This document shows, piece after piece, positions 9,401-16,858 of a stretch of 64,000 bases of DNA; within the stretch, counting starts at the first letter, position 1; each line of letters begins with the position of its first letter. The notes below the pieces were generated by a model that saw only the letters and a program-made list of their open reading frames with translations, made no database searches and was not told where the DNA came from. A program made the translations under genes and the position numbers. The stretch comes from Sphingobacteriia bacterium (GTDB taxonomy: Bacteria > Bacteroidota > Bacteroidia > Chitinophagales > Chitinophagaceae), in the NCBI GenBank assembly GCA_017304675.1, contig JAFKLS010000016.1, positions 620,001 to 684,000 on the forward strand, read 5' to 3'.

Positions 9401-9797
9401 CAAAGCAGGCCAATACCATGATAACACTGCCAGCTATTCCGGTGGACAAAAAGCACAATTTACTTATGCAATTTTGGGCGCTGCCATTGCTCACCAGTTT
9501 GGAATTTTCCAGGTGGGCAAGCAGCATAAAAGCCTTCGTTTTATTACGGTTGATGAAGCCTTTAGCAAATTAGACCCGGAGAAGAGCCGGTTCCTGATGG
9601 AATTTTGCGACCAGCTAAACCTTCAGATTTTAGTTGTTACTCCTTTGGACAAAATCAATATTGCAGAACCCTATATCAATGCGGTGCATTTTGTTGAAAT
9701 AAAAAACAAGAAAAGTTCTGTTCTCTATAATCTTACAATGGAACAGTATTATGAAAAGAAAGAAAGTTTTAAACAGTTAGCCGATACTAAGGAATGA
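6396..9797 (+). CDS. jetC: Wadjet protein JetC (SMC/MukB-like ATPase)
   Basis: The protein has 1,133 residues in SMC layout. The Walker A motif GANGSGKTT lies at residues 45-53, long coiled coils fill about 270-460 and 630-780 around a central hinge-like region, and the C-terminal head has the signature SYSGGQKAQF near 1013 and Walker B FITVDEAFSKLD near 1050. This is the ATP-driven motor of Wadjet that extrudes DNA loops. Compared with MukB it is shorter and resembles the DUF-containing SbcC-like JetC proteins. It overlaps jetB by 23 bases and jetD by 4 bases, so the four genes are one transcription unit. All ATPase motifs appear intact. Confidence 0.93.
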   Translation: MSTLFSNNNSDNGYRLRYLEVFNWGTFNGKVFKLQPDGRTSLLTGANGSGKTTLIDALLTILVPTNKRFYNQSSGAESKKERDENSYFWGYHGKTFSEAEEKSKTEQLRTKADNPYSVLLACFQNSGTQHTITLIQVRWFSNGGLQKIFIVSPYPLNINEHFGKDHFDFKGDWKKKLVKQYAKTEIYNSFKEYAARFSELFGLKDKALSLFSQTVGIKVLGDLTNFIRQEMLEESDAEEQFKGLYTHYSDLLISHKAIQKDEKQLELLAPVIQNKEILTELKSKKDRLDFIEEQMPFYLGKIEYALLEKDVERLELDIEIAQKDKEIISASVDKLDKEKEQLITQRAALNIDSQISLLNKDIATETEKRDFKNAENTRYVKCCEQLKLDTDIDAVVFRNNYTKILELNTSVPAEADKLAEKKLRLKIEQESVSNKIEALQKQITSLLTRQNRIPDDLITARKRLATILETTEDELPFIGELIKVKISEQLWEDSIEKLLHSFAMQLLVPEKFSKAANQFVYNNDMQTKLVYHKIDRRQSNSIVRWPAEDDALVNKIDFKESEYTKWLETALLDRFNYYCTNDLNVFYGSQKAITSNGLTRNVNRHEKDDRPGRWNKSKYRLGWDNKATIQYLQQQKYDEEKLHTKLSDEIKALTPAVTLLQEKIKTISAVLQVKSFDEINWKQHAEKINTLNKQVQDLKKSSDAYGLIVNQIKEIEKLLQDEKEKRDDLITRISKLDGEYNDKNLRKLKLNFEDLKETGEQAIIDFLTEEKIASSDIQSLTQFESMMIQAGTKLKAKQKAAGNAVNKLELDTTSLIAAFINPGEKITNEFANWSGDVMNIKPDLTGLEDLEDLYKTIQTQRLVEHKRRFRDYMDKSMLDALTSYRAWLNNELSKIEDMIEELNIPLKKITFNRNPDTYLQLECRQLRGENEINIFRGQLNAAIPNALDFEKQKNDEAYRLEIFKKIKELITELQKEENWRRKVTDVRNWLVFSAREYSAAENKAGQYHDNTASYSGGQKAQFTYAILGAAIAHQFGIFQVGKQHKSLRFITVDEAFSKLDPEKSRFLMEFCDQLNLQILVVTPLDKINIAEPYINAVHFVEIKNKKSSVLYNLTMEQYYEKKESFKQLADTKE

Positions 9798-10939
9798 TTA
9801 CTCCCAAAGACATTTTTGATAAGGCAAATAAGCAGTTTATAAAAACTGTAACGGCCCTTTTAAAAGGGCAGGAAATATTTCCATTAATTATACCTGCTAA
9901 TAAGTCGCTGCAAGGCACAAACTACAGTGATTTGAAAGCAGCCATTGTACCATTGTATCAGCAATCAAAAGAAGTAAAAGGCAAAGGTTATTCTATTGAC
10001 TGGAAAGAAAAAATGATTGAAGGAACCAAACAAAAAATTCCGGCAAAAATTTATTTTGAAACAATTGAAGACTTGCTTTTTTATACAAAGCGGCATGATG
10101 ACTACCAGAAAATTCAGAAGTCAGATGGACTGTTAGCCGCATCGTTTCCCCAATTAACAGAATGGGCAAAGGATAATATTGTTTTCCTTTTATCCCAATC
10201 AGAAAATTTAGTTGACTTAATTAAAGTTTGCAACTATTTTAAGCAAAATCAACCGCCGCATAATTTGTATTTAAGAGAATTGCCCATTGAAGTGCATTCA
10301 AAATTTATTGAAGACAATATTGCATCGTTGAGAAAAATATTAGACTTGATTTTACCTGCGAAATGGATTGATAACAATAGCATTGATTTTCTTAACAGGT
10401 ATAATATTAAAAAGCCCAATATCTATACACAGATTAGAGTATTGGATGAAAGCCTGCGACCTGCTATTGGGTTTAATGAACTTGCATTGACACTGGATGA
10501 TTCTGCATTACTGGGGTGGAACCCTGAAAAGGTTTTTATAATTGAGAACAAAGCCTGTTTCCTGTCTTTCCCAAACATCAAAAACGCTGTAGCCATTTTT
10601 GGAGAAGGCTTTAAGAGCAGGATTAGTAAACATATTACCTGGCTTGCCAATGCAGAACTATATTGTTGGTTTGACCTTGATGCAGCAGGCTTTGAAATGC
10701 TGAATATTATCAGGCAGTATTATCCAAATGCAAGAAGCATTTTTATGGATAAGATAACTTACAAAACTTTCAACCAGTTTAGTGTTACTTCCTCTTACAG
10801 GAAATTGCCCTTGAATAATTTGCAATCAGTAGAGTTGAAACTGTATGAATTTCTTCAAGCTAATAATAAACGACTTGAACAGGAACGAATTACAAATCAA
10901 TATATAAAAGAACATCTTGACGACTATTTCTCTATTTGA
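9794..10939 (+). CDS. jetD: Wadjet protein JetD (DUF3322/DUF2220 TOPRIM nuclease)
   Basis: The 381-residue protein is the effector nuclease of Wadjet. The N-terminal half corresponds to DUF3322 (substrate or arm-binding part) and the C-terminal half to DUF2220, a TOPRIM fold related to topoisomerase VI subunit A. Visible metal ligands are the glutamate in IIENKACFLSF near residue 249 and the DLD of CWFDLDAAGF near 293-297. It cuts plasmid DNA after JetABC has stalled on a small circle. The ATGA overlap with jetC couples the genes. A 51-base gap follows before an unrelated two-gene unit. Confidence 0.9.
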   Translation: MITPKDIFDKANKQFIKTVTALLKGQEIFPLIIPANKSLQGTNYSDLKAAIVPLYQQSKEVKGKGYSIDWKEKMIEGTKQKIPAKIYFETIEDLLFYTKRHDDYQKIQKSDGLLAASFPQLTEWAKDNIVFLLSQSENLVDLIKVCNYFKQNQPPHNLYLRELPIEVHSKFIEDNIASLRKILDLILPAKWIDNNSIDFLNRYNIKKPNIYTQIRVLDESLRPAIGFNELALTLDDSALLGWNPEKVFIIENKACFLSFPNIKNAVAIFGEGFKSRISKHITWLANAELYCWFDLDAAGFEMLNIIRQYYPNARSIFMDKITYKTFNQFSVTSSYRKLPLNNLQSVELKLYEFLQANNKRLEQERITNQYIKEHLDDYFSI

Positions 10940-10989
10940 AAAATAGACTGTGTCTTCATTGTGTTATATTAATAAAGCAAGCAGAATAA

Positions 10990-12660
10990 ATGAGCGACTA
11001 TTTTAATAGAATTTGCAATGATTATATAAATGCTGAGATAACTTCTGTTATTGTCAATAAACGGAGTACACAGGAATGGTTTAACCTTTTTACAGTCATA
11101 GAGCTTATACCTTCTGAACAAGAACCATCGCCCCTAATAAAAGGCAGCCAACCGGCAGTGCCTGCAGACAGGGAAGTGATTGATGATGACTATTCAATCT
11201 ATATTGCAAGGGTAACAGATTTTAATACTAATGCGGCAATTGAAATTTTTAAAAACCCTTCCGTGGGTTTTATTTTACAACAAGGTACAGCACTTAATTG
11301 CGCTGTAAAATTATTTCCTGATAGTTACCTGGAGCAGGAGCCACCATCAGAACATCCATTGATAATTGACAAACAAACGGAACATACTTTTGGAACTGTT
11401 TTACCATTCCGGCATACTGATTTCAGGCTTTGGGCTAAAATAGACCGGCAAAAGAAATGGTTCAATACTTTTAGCCCCTCCCAAAAAGAAACTATTGTCA
11501 GGAAAAGTGGCTTGTTAAGTATGCGCCATCTCGGGTTTGATTTAGCAAGAATGCCTGAACATTTCGGTAATATTTACTTATGCGGCTGTAACCCTTTTCT
11601 CAGGAAATATGATTGCAAGCTTCTTGATTATAACCGTGACTTACTTATTAGTTTTTATGAAAGGGATGCCAAAACTATTATTGGAAATAAATTAGTGCTG
11701 GAGGAAAAAAGAGCCGGCAATATGGGGTTCTGTATCGAAAAAATTATCAGCAATAAAAATGAAAGAATATTACTGCCGCATTTTCCTGACAATCTCTACA
11801 CAAAAATTTATGATGCGAATGGATTTCTTATTGAAAATCATTTAGGCACCTGGATAAATTTTTCATTTGGTATGCAGATACAAACTTCAGTGCTTAATCT
11901 TACTGTAAAAGAAGGCGATACAACAAAAACAATAGAGGTGCCAAAATACAGTGCTGAAAGACCAGTAACTGTTGGTAAATACGATAATTCGCTTGCATAC
12001 TATTTAAAAGACCAGCAAAGGAATAAAGAAATTGAAGAGCTTGAAAATAACAAGGAGTTTATCTTTTTTCCGGGTGGGAAAACTGACAAAGAAAAAGCGC
12101 AAAATGTAATTGGTGAAATAATAAACAGGGCGAAGGAAAGGTGTATGTTTCTTGACCCCTATTTTGGAGCTGGCGATTTATTGTATGCCTATATATTAAA
12201 GAACACTTCATTGCCGATACAGATAATTTCATCATCTGCATTTTTAAAAGATAAAATATCTGGAGATTCAAGGATTACTCATGCAGACAGGCTATATGCC
12301 GGGCTCACAGAATTTCAGAAGAAATTCCCTTATCAAAAGATTGAATGCCGTGTATTAAAAGGGAGAGATAAAAGCCCTTTACACGATAGATATATTGTGA
12401 TTGATAACTCCGCTTACCTGTTAGGGAGTTCATTTAACGAATTTGGGAGCAGAGCAACAACTTTAACTAAAGCTCCGGCGCCTGAATTGCTGATTCAAAA
12501 AGCTATTGATTGGTGGAGTAATGATGATGAATCTATTCCGCTGGAAGAATATATAAACAGTAAAAAAGTAAACGATGAGAGCAAAAATAGTGTCGGAATT
12601 GGAGCAAAGATATTCCAACCCTTCATTGATATCTATAAAAGACTTTTTATTAAAAAATGA
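10990..12660 (+). CDS. PLD-domain protein, possibly VPA1262-type; candidate defence gene
   Basis: The protein has 556 residues. Residues 1-350 are unfamiliar; the segment TEHTFGTVLPFRHTDFRLW and the cysteines of YLCGCNPFLRKYD stand out. It may belong to the family called VPA1262 N-terminal in Vibrio, but I recall this only faintly. Residues about 375-530 form a phospholipase-D-like domain: MFLDPYFGAGDLLYAY begins the fold and HDRYIVID near 464 gives HxRxxxxD, a variant of the HxKxxxxD catalytic motif. Only one such motif is visible, so dimerisation would be needed for a full active site. It starts 51 bases after jetD and overlaps the next gene by 86 bases. A role as a nuclease-type effector is inference. 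Confidence 0.55.
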   Translation: MSDYFNRICNDYINAEITSVIVNKRSTQEWFNLFTVIELIPSEQEPSPLIKGSQPAVPADREVIDDDYSIYIARVTDFNTNAAIEIFKNPSVGFILQQGTALNCAVKLFPDSYLEQEPPSEHPLIIDKQTEHTFGTVLPFRHTDFRLWAKIDRQKKWFNTFSPSQKETIVRKSGLLSMRHLGFDLARMPEHFGNIYLCGCNPFLRKYDCKLLDYNRDLLISFYERDAKTIIGNKLVLEEKRAGNMGFCIEKIISNKNERILLPHFPDNLYTKIYDANGFLIENHLGTWINFSFGMQIQTSVLNLTVKEGDTTKTIEVPKYSAERPVTVGKYDNSLAYYLKDQQRNKEIEELENNKEFIFFPGGKTDKEKAQNVIGEIINRAKERCMFLDPYFGAGDLLYAYILKNTSLPIQIISSSAFLKDKISGDSRITHADRLYAGLTEFQKKFPYQKIECRVLKGRDKSPLHDRYIVIDNSAYLLGSSFNEFGSRATTLTKAPAPELLIQKAIDWWSNDDESIPLEEYINSKKVNDESKNSVGIGAKIFQPFIDIYKRLFIKK

Positions 12661-14647
12661 GTTTACAGATAACAATAAAATAAGTAACTGGTTAGCACAA
12701 CTTTTCAGTCAAAGCATACTTGGAGAAATAAAACAAGTAGCTTTTGCTGAAGCCTTACCTGATGATATAAGTTGCTTTCTTAAGGACGGAGATAATTTCT
12801 ATTTCACCCTATTTAGAGCCAATGGTTTTATTACAGAACATACAAGTCCTCATGAATCGCTACAGCCCCTTACAGATGTAACAAACTATATTTATGACAG
12901 CCTGTTTAATGCAGACAAACTGCATCATGAAAATCTTTTTATATACAGCGAATTGAGGCACTTAGTAGAAAAGAATTTAGGTAATGCTATTGCACTTGAG
13001 GGGAAACTGAATTCGTATGAATGCTGGGTTACAATAAGCGAAAGATTGGAAATTGAGCATGAAATCTATAGTGCATGGGTAATCAATATTCCAATCAAAA
13101 ATATTCAAATCGAAAAAGTAAAATTTGCATCACTCCCAAAGAATCCTAAACTCTCTGAACTTGCCAACTTAAGAGGATTTGGTCGCAATCATGAACAAGA
13201 AGCTGAGAATTATCTTCGCCATATACAACAACACAAGTCAGACACAGTAGTTCAATACATTCATGAAGCCACCAGCGGTTCTGATCTACTTGAGTATAAA
13301 GGCAATATATTCTTGCAACAATCCCTGCTTCATAATCACAGTTTGCTTGACTGGTTACTATTTACTGATTCTCTTTATTATCCTAATCTGCAAGACCATA
13401 ATTTCCTTTTTCTTCAGGAGATTGATGACTATCTGCCTATCATTACTTACATTTTAAATCATAAAACATTTATCACACCTAAAGAGCATCTTCTTGTCAT
13501 TGCCCTTGAAAATTATTATGACTTTGTTGACAGAACAGTTTCCGATATTCATCACCTATTTTTTGGAAAAGAGAAGACTGAAGGTGAAACAGAAAAGCAA
13601 ACTGCTATTGAAAATGCTAAAAAAGAATACGATAACTGGATTAATGAAATAATTCCGAATACGTTTAATTCTTTATTAGATGCCATTTTTGGGAGTAATA
13701 AATTACAGGAGTCAGAATATTTTAATACTTTTTTTGAATGGATAAACAGCCATAGCAGCCTTCGCTATACTCACCCTTCAGCTATCTGTAAAATAAAAGT
13801 TATCGAAACCCTTAATGATTTATTTGAGAAACGGCTGATTGCGAACAAGGAAGGTTGTCATACACTAATTGACACACTCACTAAGGCACAAATAAACTAT
13901 GAGGCCTTAAAGAAACTTGTCACGGTACTTCACGAAAATAAAACTGATGATGTGCTAAGAGATAAGCTTTACAACATCTATCTTTCTTTTATTGAAAGTA
14001 AAGACTTTAGCTGGTTTGCCAAAGGAGATATTGACTTTGATGGAGCTATCAATAATACGTATTACTTTTCACAAGTATTAAGTCTTTATAATGACAGTTT
14101 AAATAGATGGGAATTACTTCTCAATAAACATAAAACAATTCATGAAGGTTGGCTTAAAGCGTTTCCTGATTACAGGACTTATTATCGTGAAGCATTTATA
14201 TTTTGTGCTGGCATCGGATTAGCCTATAATTTATACGTTAATAAGGATTCAGAAAGGGCAAAAGATGTCCTCTTTTCTGTTCTGGCCCTATTAGTGAAAC
14301 AAATAAGAAATAGCGGCGATACAAGTTCAATTGACTATACTACTCCGTTACAATTTGCAGCAATAACTATAGGCAATTTTGATAGAAGTTCTGTAGAGCC
14401 GCTTGTAAAAGTTGTCCTGGGAAAAACAGATAAACTTAAGTACCTCCTCGAAGTGATTAGCGTATTAATGAAATACGATAAAACGTTCTACTTGTCACCA
14501 GCATTCAAATTAACCATTGCCAAAAGAATAAATGATGAATTTTGGATAATTGAGCAAAGGAAATCTGATGGCGTATTGAGAGGAGAACTTGACCGCTATA
14601 ACATACTTAAAGACGAGATATTAAAGAGGTGTTCCATTCATGATTAG
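12575..14647 (+). CDS. Unrecognised 690-residue helical protein, methionine-poor partner of the PLD protein
   Basis: I do not recognise a family. The protein is acidic and mostly helical, with no signal peptide and no clear membrane segment. The N-terminal 230 residues look mixed alpha/beta; the remainder reads like helical repeats (for example the KLYNIYLSFIESKDFSWF and TPLQFAAITIGNFD regions). Apart from the start, only one methionine is visible, near residue 650 (SVLMKYD). The ATG at 12575 is therefore the only plausible ATG start even though it forces an 86-base overlap with the PLD gene. The overlap implies tight coupling, so the two products probably work together. Its location between Wadjet and the mobilization genes suggests a defence-related role, which is inference. 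Confidence 0.75.
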   Translation: MRAKIVSELEQRYSNPSLISIKDFLLKNEFTDNNKISNWLAQLFSQSILGEIKQVAFAEALPDDISCFLKDGDNFYFTLFRANGFITEHTSPHESLQPLTDVTNYIYDSLFNADKLHHENLFIYSELRHLVEKNLGNAIALEGKLNSYECWVTISERLEIEHEIYSAWVINIPIKNIQIEKVKFASLPKNPKLSELANLRGFGRNHEQEAENYLRHIQQHKSDTVVQYIHEATSGSDLLEYKGNIFLQQSLLHNHSLLDWLLFTDSLYYPNLQDHNFLFLQEIDDYLPIITYILNHKTFITPKEHLLVIALENYYDFVDRTVSDIHHLFFGKEKTEGETEKQTAIENAKKEYDNWINEIIPNTFNSLLDAIFGSNKLQESEYFNTFFEWINSHSSLRYTHPSAICKIKVIETLNDLFEKRLIANKEGCHTLIDTLTKAQINYEALKKLVTVLHENKTDDVLRDKLYNIYLSFIESKDFSWFAKGDIDFDGAINNTYYFSQVLSLYNDSLNRWELLLNKHKTIHEGWLKAFPDYRTYYREAFIFCAGIGLAYNLYVNKDSERAKDVLFSVLALLVKQIRNSGDTSSIDYTTPLQFAAITIGNFDRSSVEPLVKVVLGKTDKLKYLLEVISVLMKYDKTFYLSPAFKLTIAKRINDEFWIIEQRKSDGVLRGELDRYNILKDEILKRCSIHD

Positions 14648-14652
14648 CTGAT

Positions 14653-14937
14653 CTATATTACTTGCTCTTGTTTATGAAATGCCAGTTTTAAAGCCAGCAA
14701 AGTTTCGCTATTTATATCTTGATTTTGCCTTTCATTTTCATACCAATTACCATCCTTTGTACGGTACAATTTATACGTTGCTGAGCTTCCCTTTTTGGTG
14801 AACAAATACTCATCTAAAACAGCTATTACAGCACCTAAAATATTCTTCATTTCAAAAGGATGAACAGTGTAATAAAATTCACTGCCATCATTTAATATAA
14901 TTTCCTTGCTATTGAAGTGCATTAACTCATCTCTCAT
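14653..14937 (-). CDS. Hypothetical 94-residue protein
   Basis: This small reverse-strand gene converges on the 690-residue gene with a 5-base gap. The product is soluble and mixed in character: MRDELMHFNSKEIILNDGS, a FEMKNILGAVIAVLDEYLF helix, then TYKLYRTKDGNWYENERQN. It resembles small accessory proteins often found in Bacteroidota mobile elements, with a beta-hairpin of the type KLYRTKDGNWYE. No function can be assigned. Codon usage and composition look like a real gene. It is transcribed away from the oriT candidate region. Confidence 0.6.
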   Translation of the reverse strand: MRDELMHFNSKEIILNDGSEFYYTVHPFEMKNILGAVIAVLDEYLFTKKGSSATYKLYRTKDGNWYENERQNQDINSETLLALKLAFHKQEQVI

Positions 14938-15027
14938 GGTGCAATAATACTCTAAAATCTTTTATTGCCTGACTAAATATTAGCCATCTGAAATAGTCTT
15001 TCGGTATAGTATTTACACTGCATAAAG

Positions 15028-15164
15028 TATGATGTTCATAGTATCATATTGCAGAACTGGCAAGTATGGCATAATGTGCCCGGTCTTGCACATGGCAAGA
15101 TGTACAAACGTTATACGTTTGGGTCATCTTGCCCTTCACTCCGGAGTCGTTGCGGGGAAGTGAA
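15028..15164. other. oriT: Candidate origin of transfer (oriT) with four stacked hairpins
   Basis: Directly before mobC lie four inverted repeats in 137 bases. They are TATGAT/ATCATA (15028-15033 and 15043-15048), ATGTGC/GCACAT (15074-15079 and 15088-15093), CAAGATG/CATCTTG (15096-15102 and 15125-15131, with an inner AAACG/CGTTT pair) and TTCACT/AGTGAA (15135-15140 and 15159-15164). A hairpin cluster beside a MobC gene and relaxase is the usual layout of an oriT. The nick site cannot be assigned; the GC-rich stretch at 15151-15157 between the arms of the last hairpin is one candidate neighbourhood. Confidence 0.65.
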
Positions 15165-15180
15165 ACAGAAATCAAAAGTT

Positions 15181-15576
15181 ATGAAGATGCAGGCAACAGA
15201 GGTGAGAAAAAAAATGATAGTGGTTAGAATGAACAATACCGAGTTTGAACAGGTGGAAAAACTTCGCAAACAAAGCACCGAAAGAAACATCAGCAGCTAT
15301 GTAAGAAAAATATCGCTGAATAAACCTGTAACAATCAAATACCGAAATCAGAGTGCAGACGATTTTTTAAATCAAATGCTGGAGTTAAAAAAAGAACTCA
15401 ATGCCATCGGCAATAATTTCAACCAGGCGGTGCACAAATTGCACCTGCTGGATAAGATACCTGAGTTCAGGCTTTGGATTCAGCACTACGATGCATTGCA
15501 TCAGTCCTTTATCAGCAAAACAGAGCAAATAAATTTCAAAGTAAACGAACTCTACGAACAATGGTTGCTAAAATAA
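15181..15576 (+). CDS. mobC: MobC-family mobilization accessory protein
   Basis: The protein has 131 residues from the ATG at 15181 (MKMQATEVRKKM). A longer reading from 15049 would run through the hairpin cluster and is unlikely. The N-terminal half looks like a ribbon-helix-helix DNA binder (VVRMNNTEFEQVEKLRKQS then ISSYVRKISLN). The C-terminal half matches the MobC family (LNAIGNNFNQAVHKLH). Such proteins bind oriT and help the relaxase open the strand. The gene overlaps the relaxase start by 16 bases, as usual for this operon. Confidence 0.88.
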   Translation: MKMQATEVRKKMIVVRMNNTEFEQVEKLRKQSTERNISSYVRKISLNKPVTIKYRNQSADDFLNQMLELKKELNAIGNNFNQAVHKLHLLDKIPEFRLWIQHYDALHQSFISKTEQINFKVNELYEQWLLK

Positions 15577-16841
15577 CGATACCAAGAAGCATAAAAGCTG
15601 CTTTAAATTATAACGAGAAGAAAGTACAAAAGGGCAAAGCTATTTGCTTGCATGCAGCTAACTATCTGAAAGAAGCAGAGCAGATGAATTTTTACCAAAA
15701 GCTGGCTGGCTTTGAAAGACTGAATAGTTTAAATGAAAGGGCTACTACAAAGACACTGCATGTTTCTCTCAACTTTAGCACATCCGAAAAATTACAGGAT
15801 GAAAAACTTTTGAAGATTGCTGAACTCTATATGAATAAAATTGGATTTGGAGAACAACCTTTTCTTATTTACAAACATGAAGATGCCGGGCATCCGCACA
15901 TACACATTGTAAGTACAACAATCAAACAAGATGGAAGCAGAATTAATACCCATAATATCGGCAGAAACCAGAGTGAAAAAGCAAGGAAGGAGATTGAGCA
16001 ACAGTTTGGGTTAATTAAAGCAGAGAAGCAAACTGAATTAAGAAACCCCGGCATTAAACACATAGAAGCTGAGAAAGTTATTTATGGGAAACATGAAACT
16101 AAAAGAGCTATCTCCAATATAGTTGGTGATGTTTTCAGCCAATACAAGTTCACTTCGCTGCCAGAGTTTAATGCAGCATTAAAGCAGTTCAATGTAATTG
16201 CCGACAGGGGTAAAGAAGAAGGACGGATTTACAAAAAAAATGGACTTGTTTACCGGGTGCTGGATGCAGATGGAAAGAAAGTGGGTGTTCCCATCAAAGC
16301 AAGCAGTATCGGATGCAAGCCAACTTTGAGTAACCTGGAGAAGAAATTTGAGGTTAACGAGGTTTTACGGGAACCGTTGAAGCAAAGAATTAAAACAACA
16401 TTGGATGAAACGCTGGATTTATCAAACAATTCAATAAAGAATTTGATACAGGAATTAAAGAAGCGAAATGTCTATGTCGTACTTCGTCAAAATACTGAAG
16501 GCAGGTTGTATGGGATTACGTTTGTTGACAATACCACAAAATGTGTTTTCAATGGCAGCGATTTAGGCAAAGGTTACAGTGCTGCCGCTATTCAAAGCAG
16601 ACTTGCTGAATCAATAATTAATAATTCTGTTGAAAAGGAAGATAAAAGCAGTAGCAGCGATGCAGGCGTTTTACAAAAAGAGTTTGCTCACCAAAAAGAA
16701 AATGAAAAATCAATTTCAGTTTCTTCTAAAACAGAATCGCCAATTGATGTTTTGTTATCTACCAAAGAACAATACGAAAATGTGCCCGGCAACCTTATGA
16801 AGAAGAAACGAAAAAAGAAGAAACGCAACAATAATTTTTAA
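15561..16841 (+). CDS. mobB: MOBP-type relaxase (MobB-like mobilization nuclease)
   Basis: The protein has 426 residues from the ATG at 15561 (MVAKITIPRSIKAALNYNEK). The N-terminal 200 residues form the relaxase/mobilization nuclease domain. A tyrosine lies in ALNYNEKK, and the metal-binding HUH motif is in HEDAGHPHIHIVSTT (residues about 106-120). The middle and C-terminal parts are basic, ending in a lysine/arginine-rich tail. It would nick oriT, stay on the 5' end and pilot the strand into a recipient. Start choice follows the 16-base overlap with mobC. All key residues appear present. Confidence 0.9.
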   Translation: MVAKITIPRSIKAALNYNEKKVQKGKAICLHAANYLKEAEQMNFYQKLAGFERLNSLNERATTKTLHVSLNFSTSEKLQDEKLLKIAELYMNKIGFGEQPFLIYKHEDAGHPHIHIVSTTIKQDGSRINTHNIGRNQSEKARKEIEQQFGLIKAEKQTELRNPGIKHIEAEKVIYGKHETKRAISNIVGDVFSQYKFTSLPEFNAALKQFNVIADRGKEEGRIYKKNGLVYRVLDADGKKVGVPIKASSIGCKPTLSNLEKKFEVNEVLREPLKQRIKTTLDETLDLSNNSIKNLIQELKKRNVYVVLRQNTEGRLYGITFVDNTTKCVFNGSDLGKGYSAAAIQSRLAESIINNSVEKEDKSSSSDAGVLQKEFAHQKENEKSISVSSKTESPIDVLLSTKEQYENVPGNLMKKKRKKKKRNNNF

Positions 16842-16858
16842 TTTCAAAATAGTATATC

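Noticed and set aside
4356..10939. Chromosomal condensin MukBEF or MksBEF
   Set aside because: A fourth gene with a TOPRIM/DUF2220 nuclease (jetD) and DUF3375/DUF4194 subunits define Wadjet, and it lies in an accessory island.
15049..15180. N-terminal extension of MobC
   Set aside because: It would translate the hairpin cluster, and homologous MobC proteins begin near the ATG at 15181.
15474..15560. N-terminal extension of the relaxase
   Set aside because: It would overlap most of the mobC end; MVAKITIPRS matches the usual start of this relaxase family.
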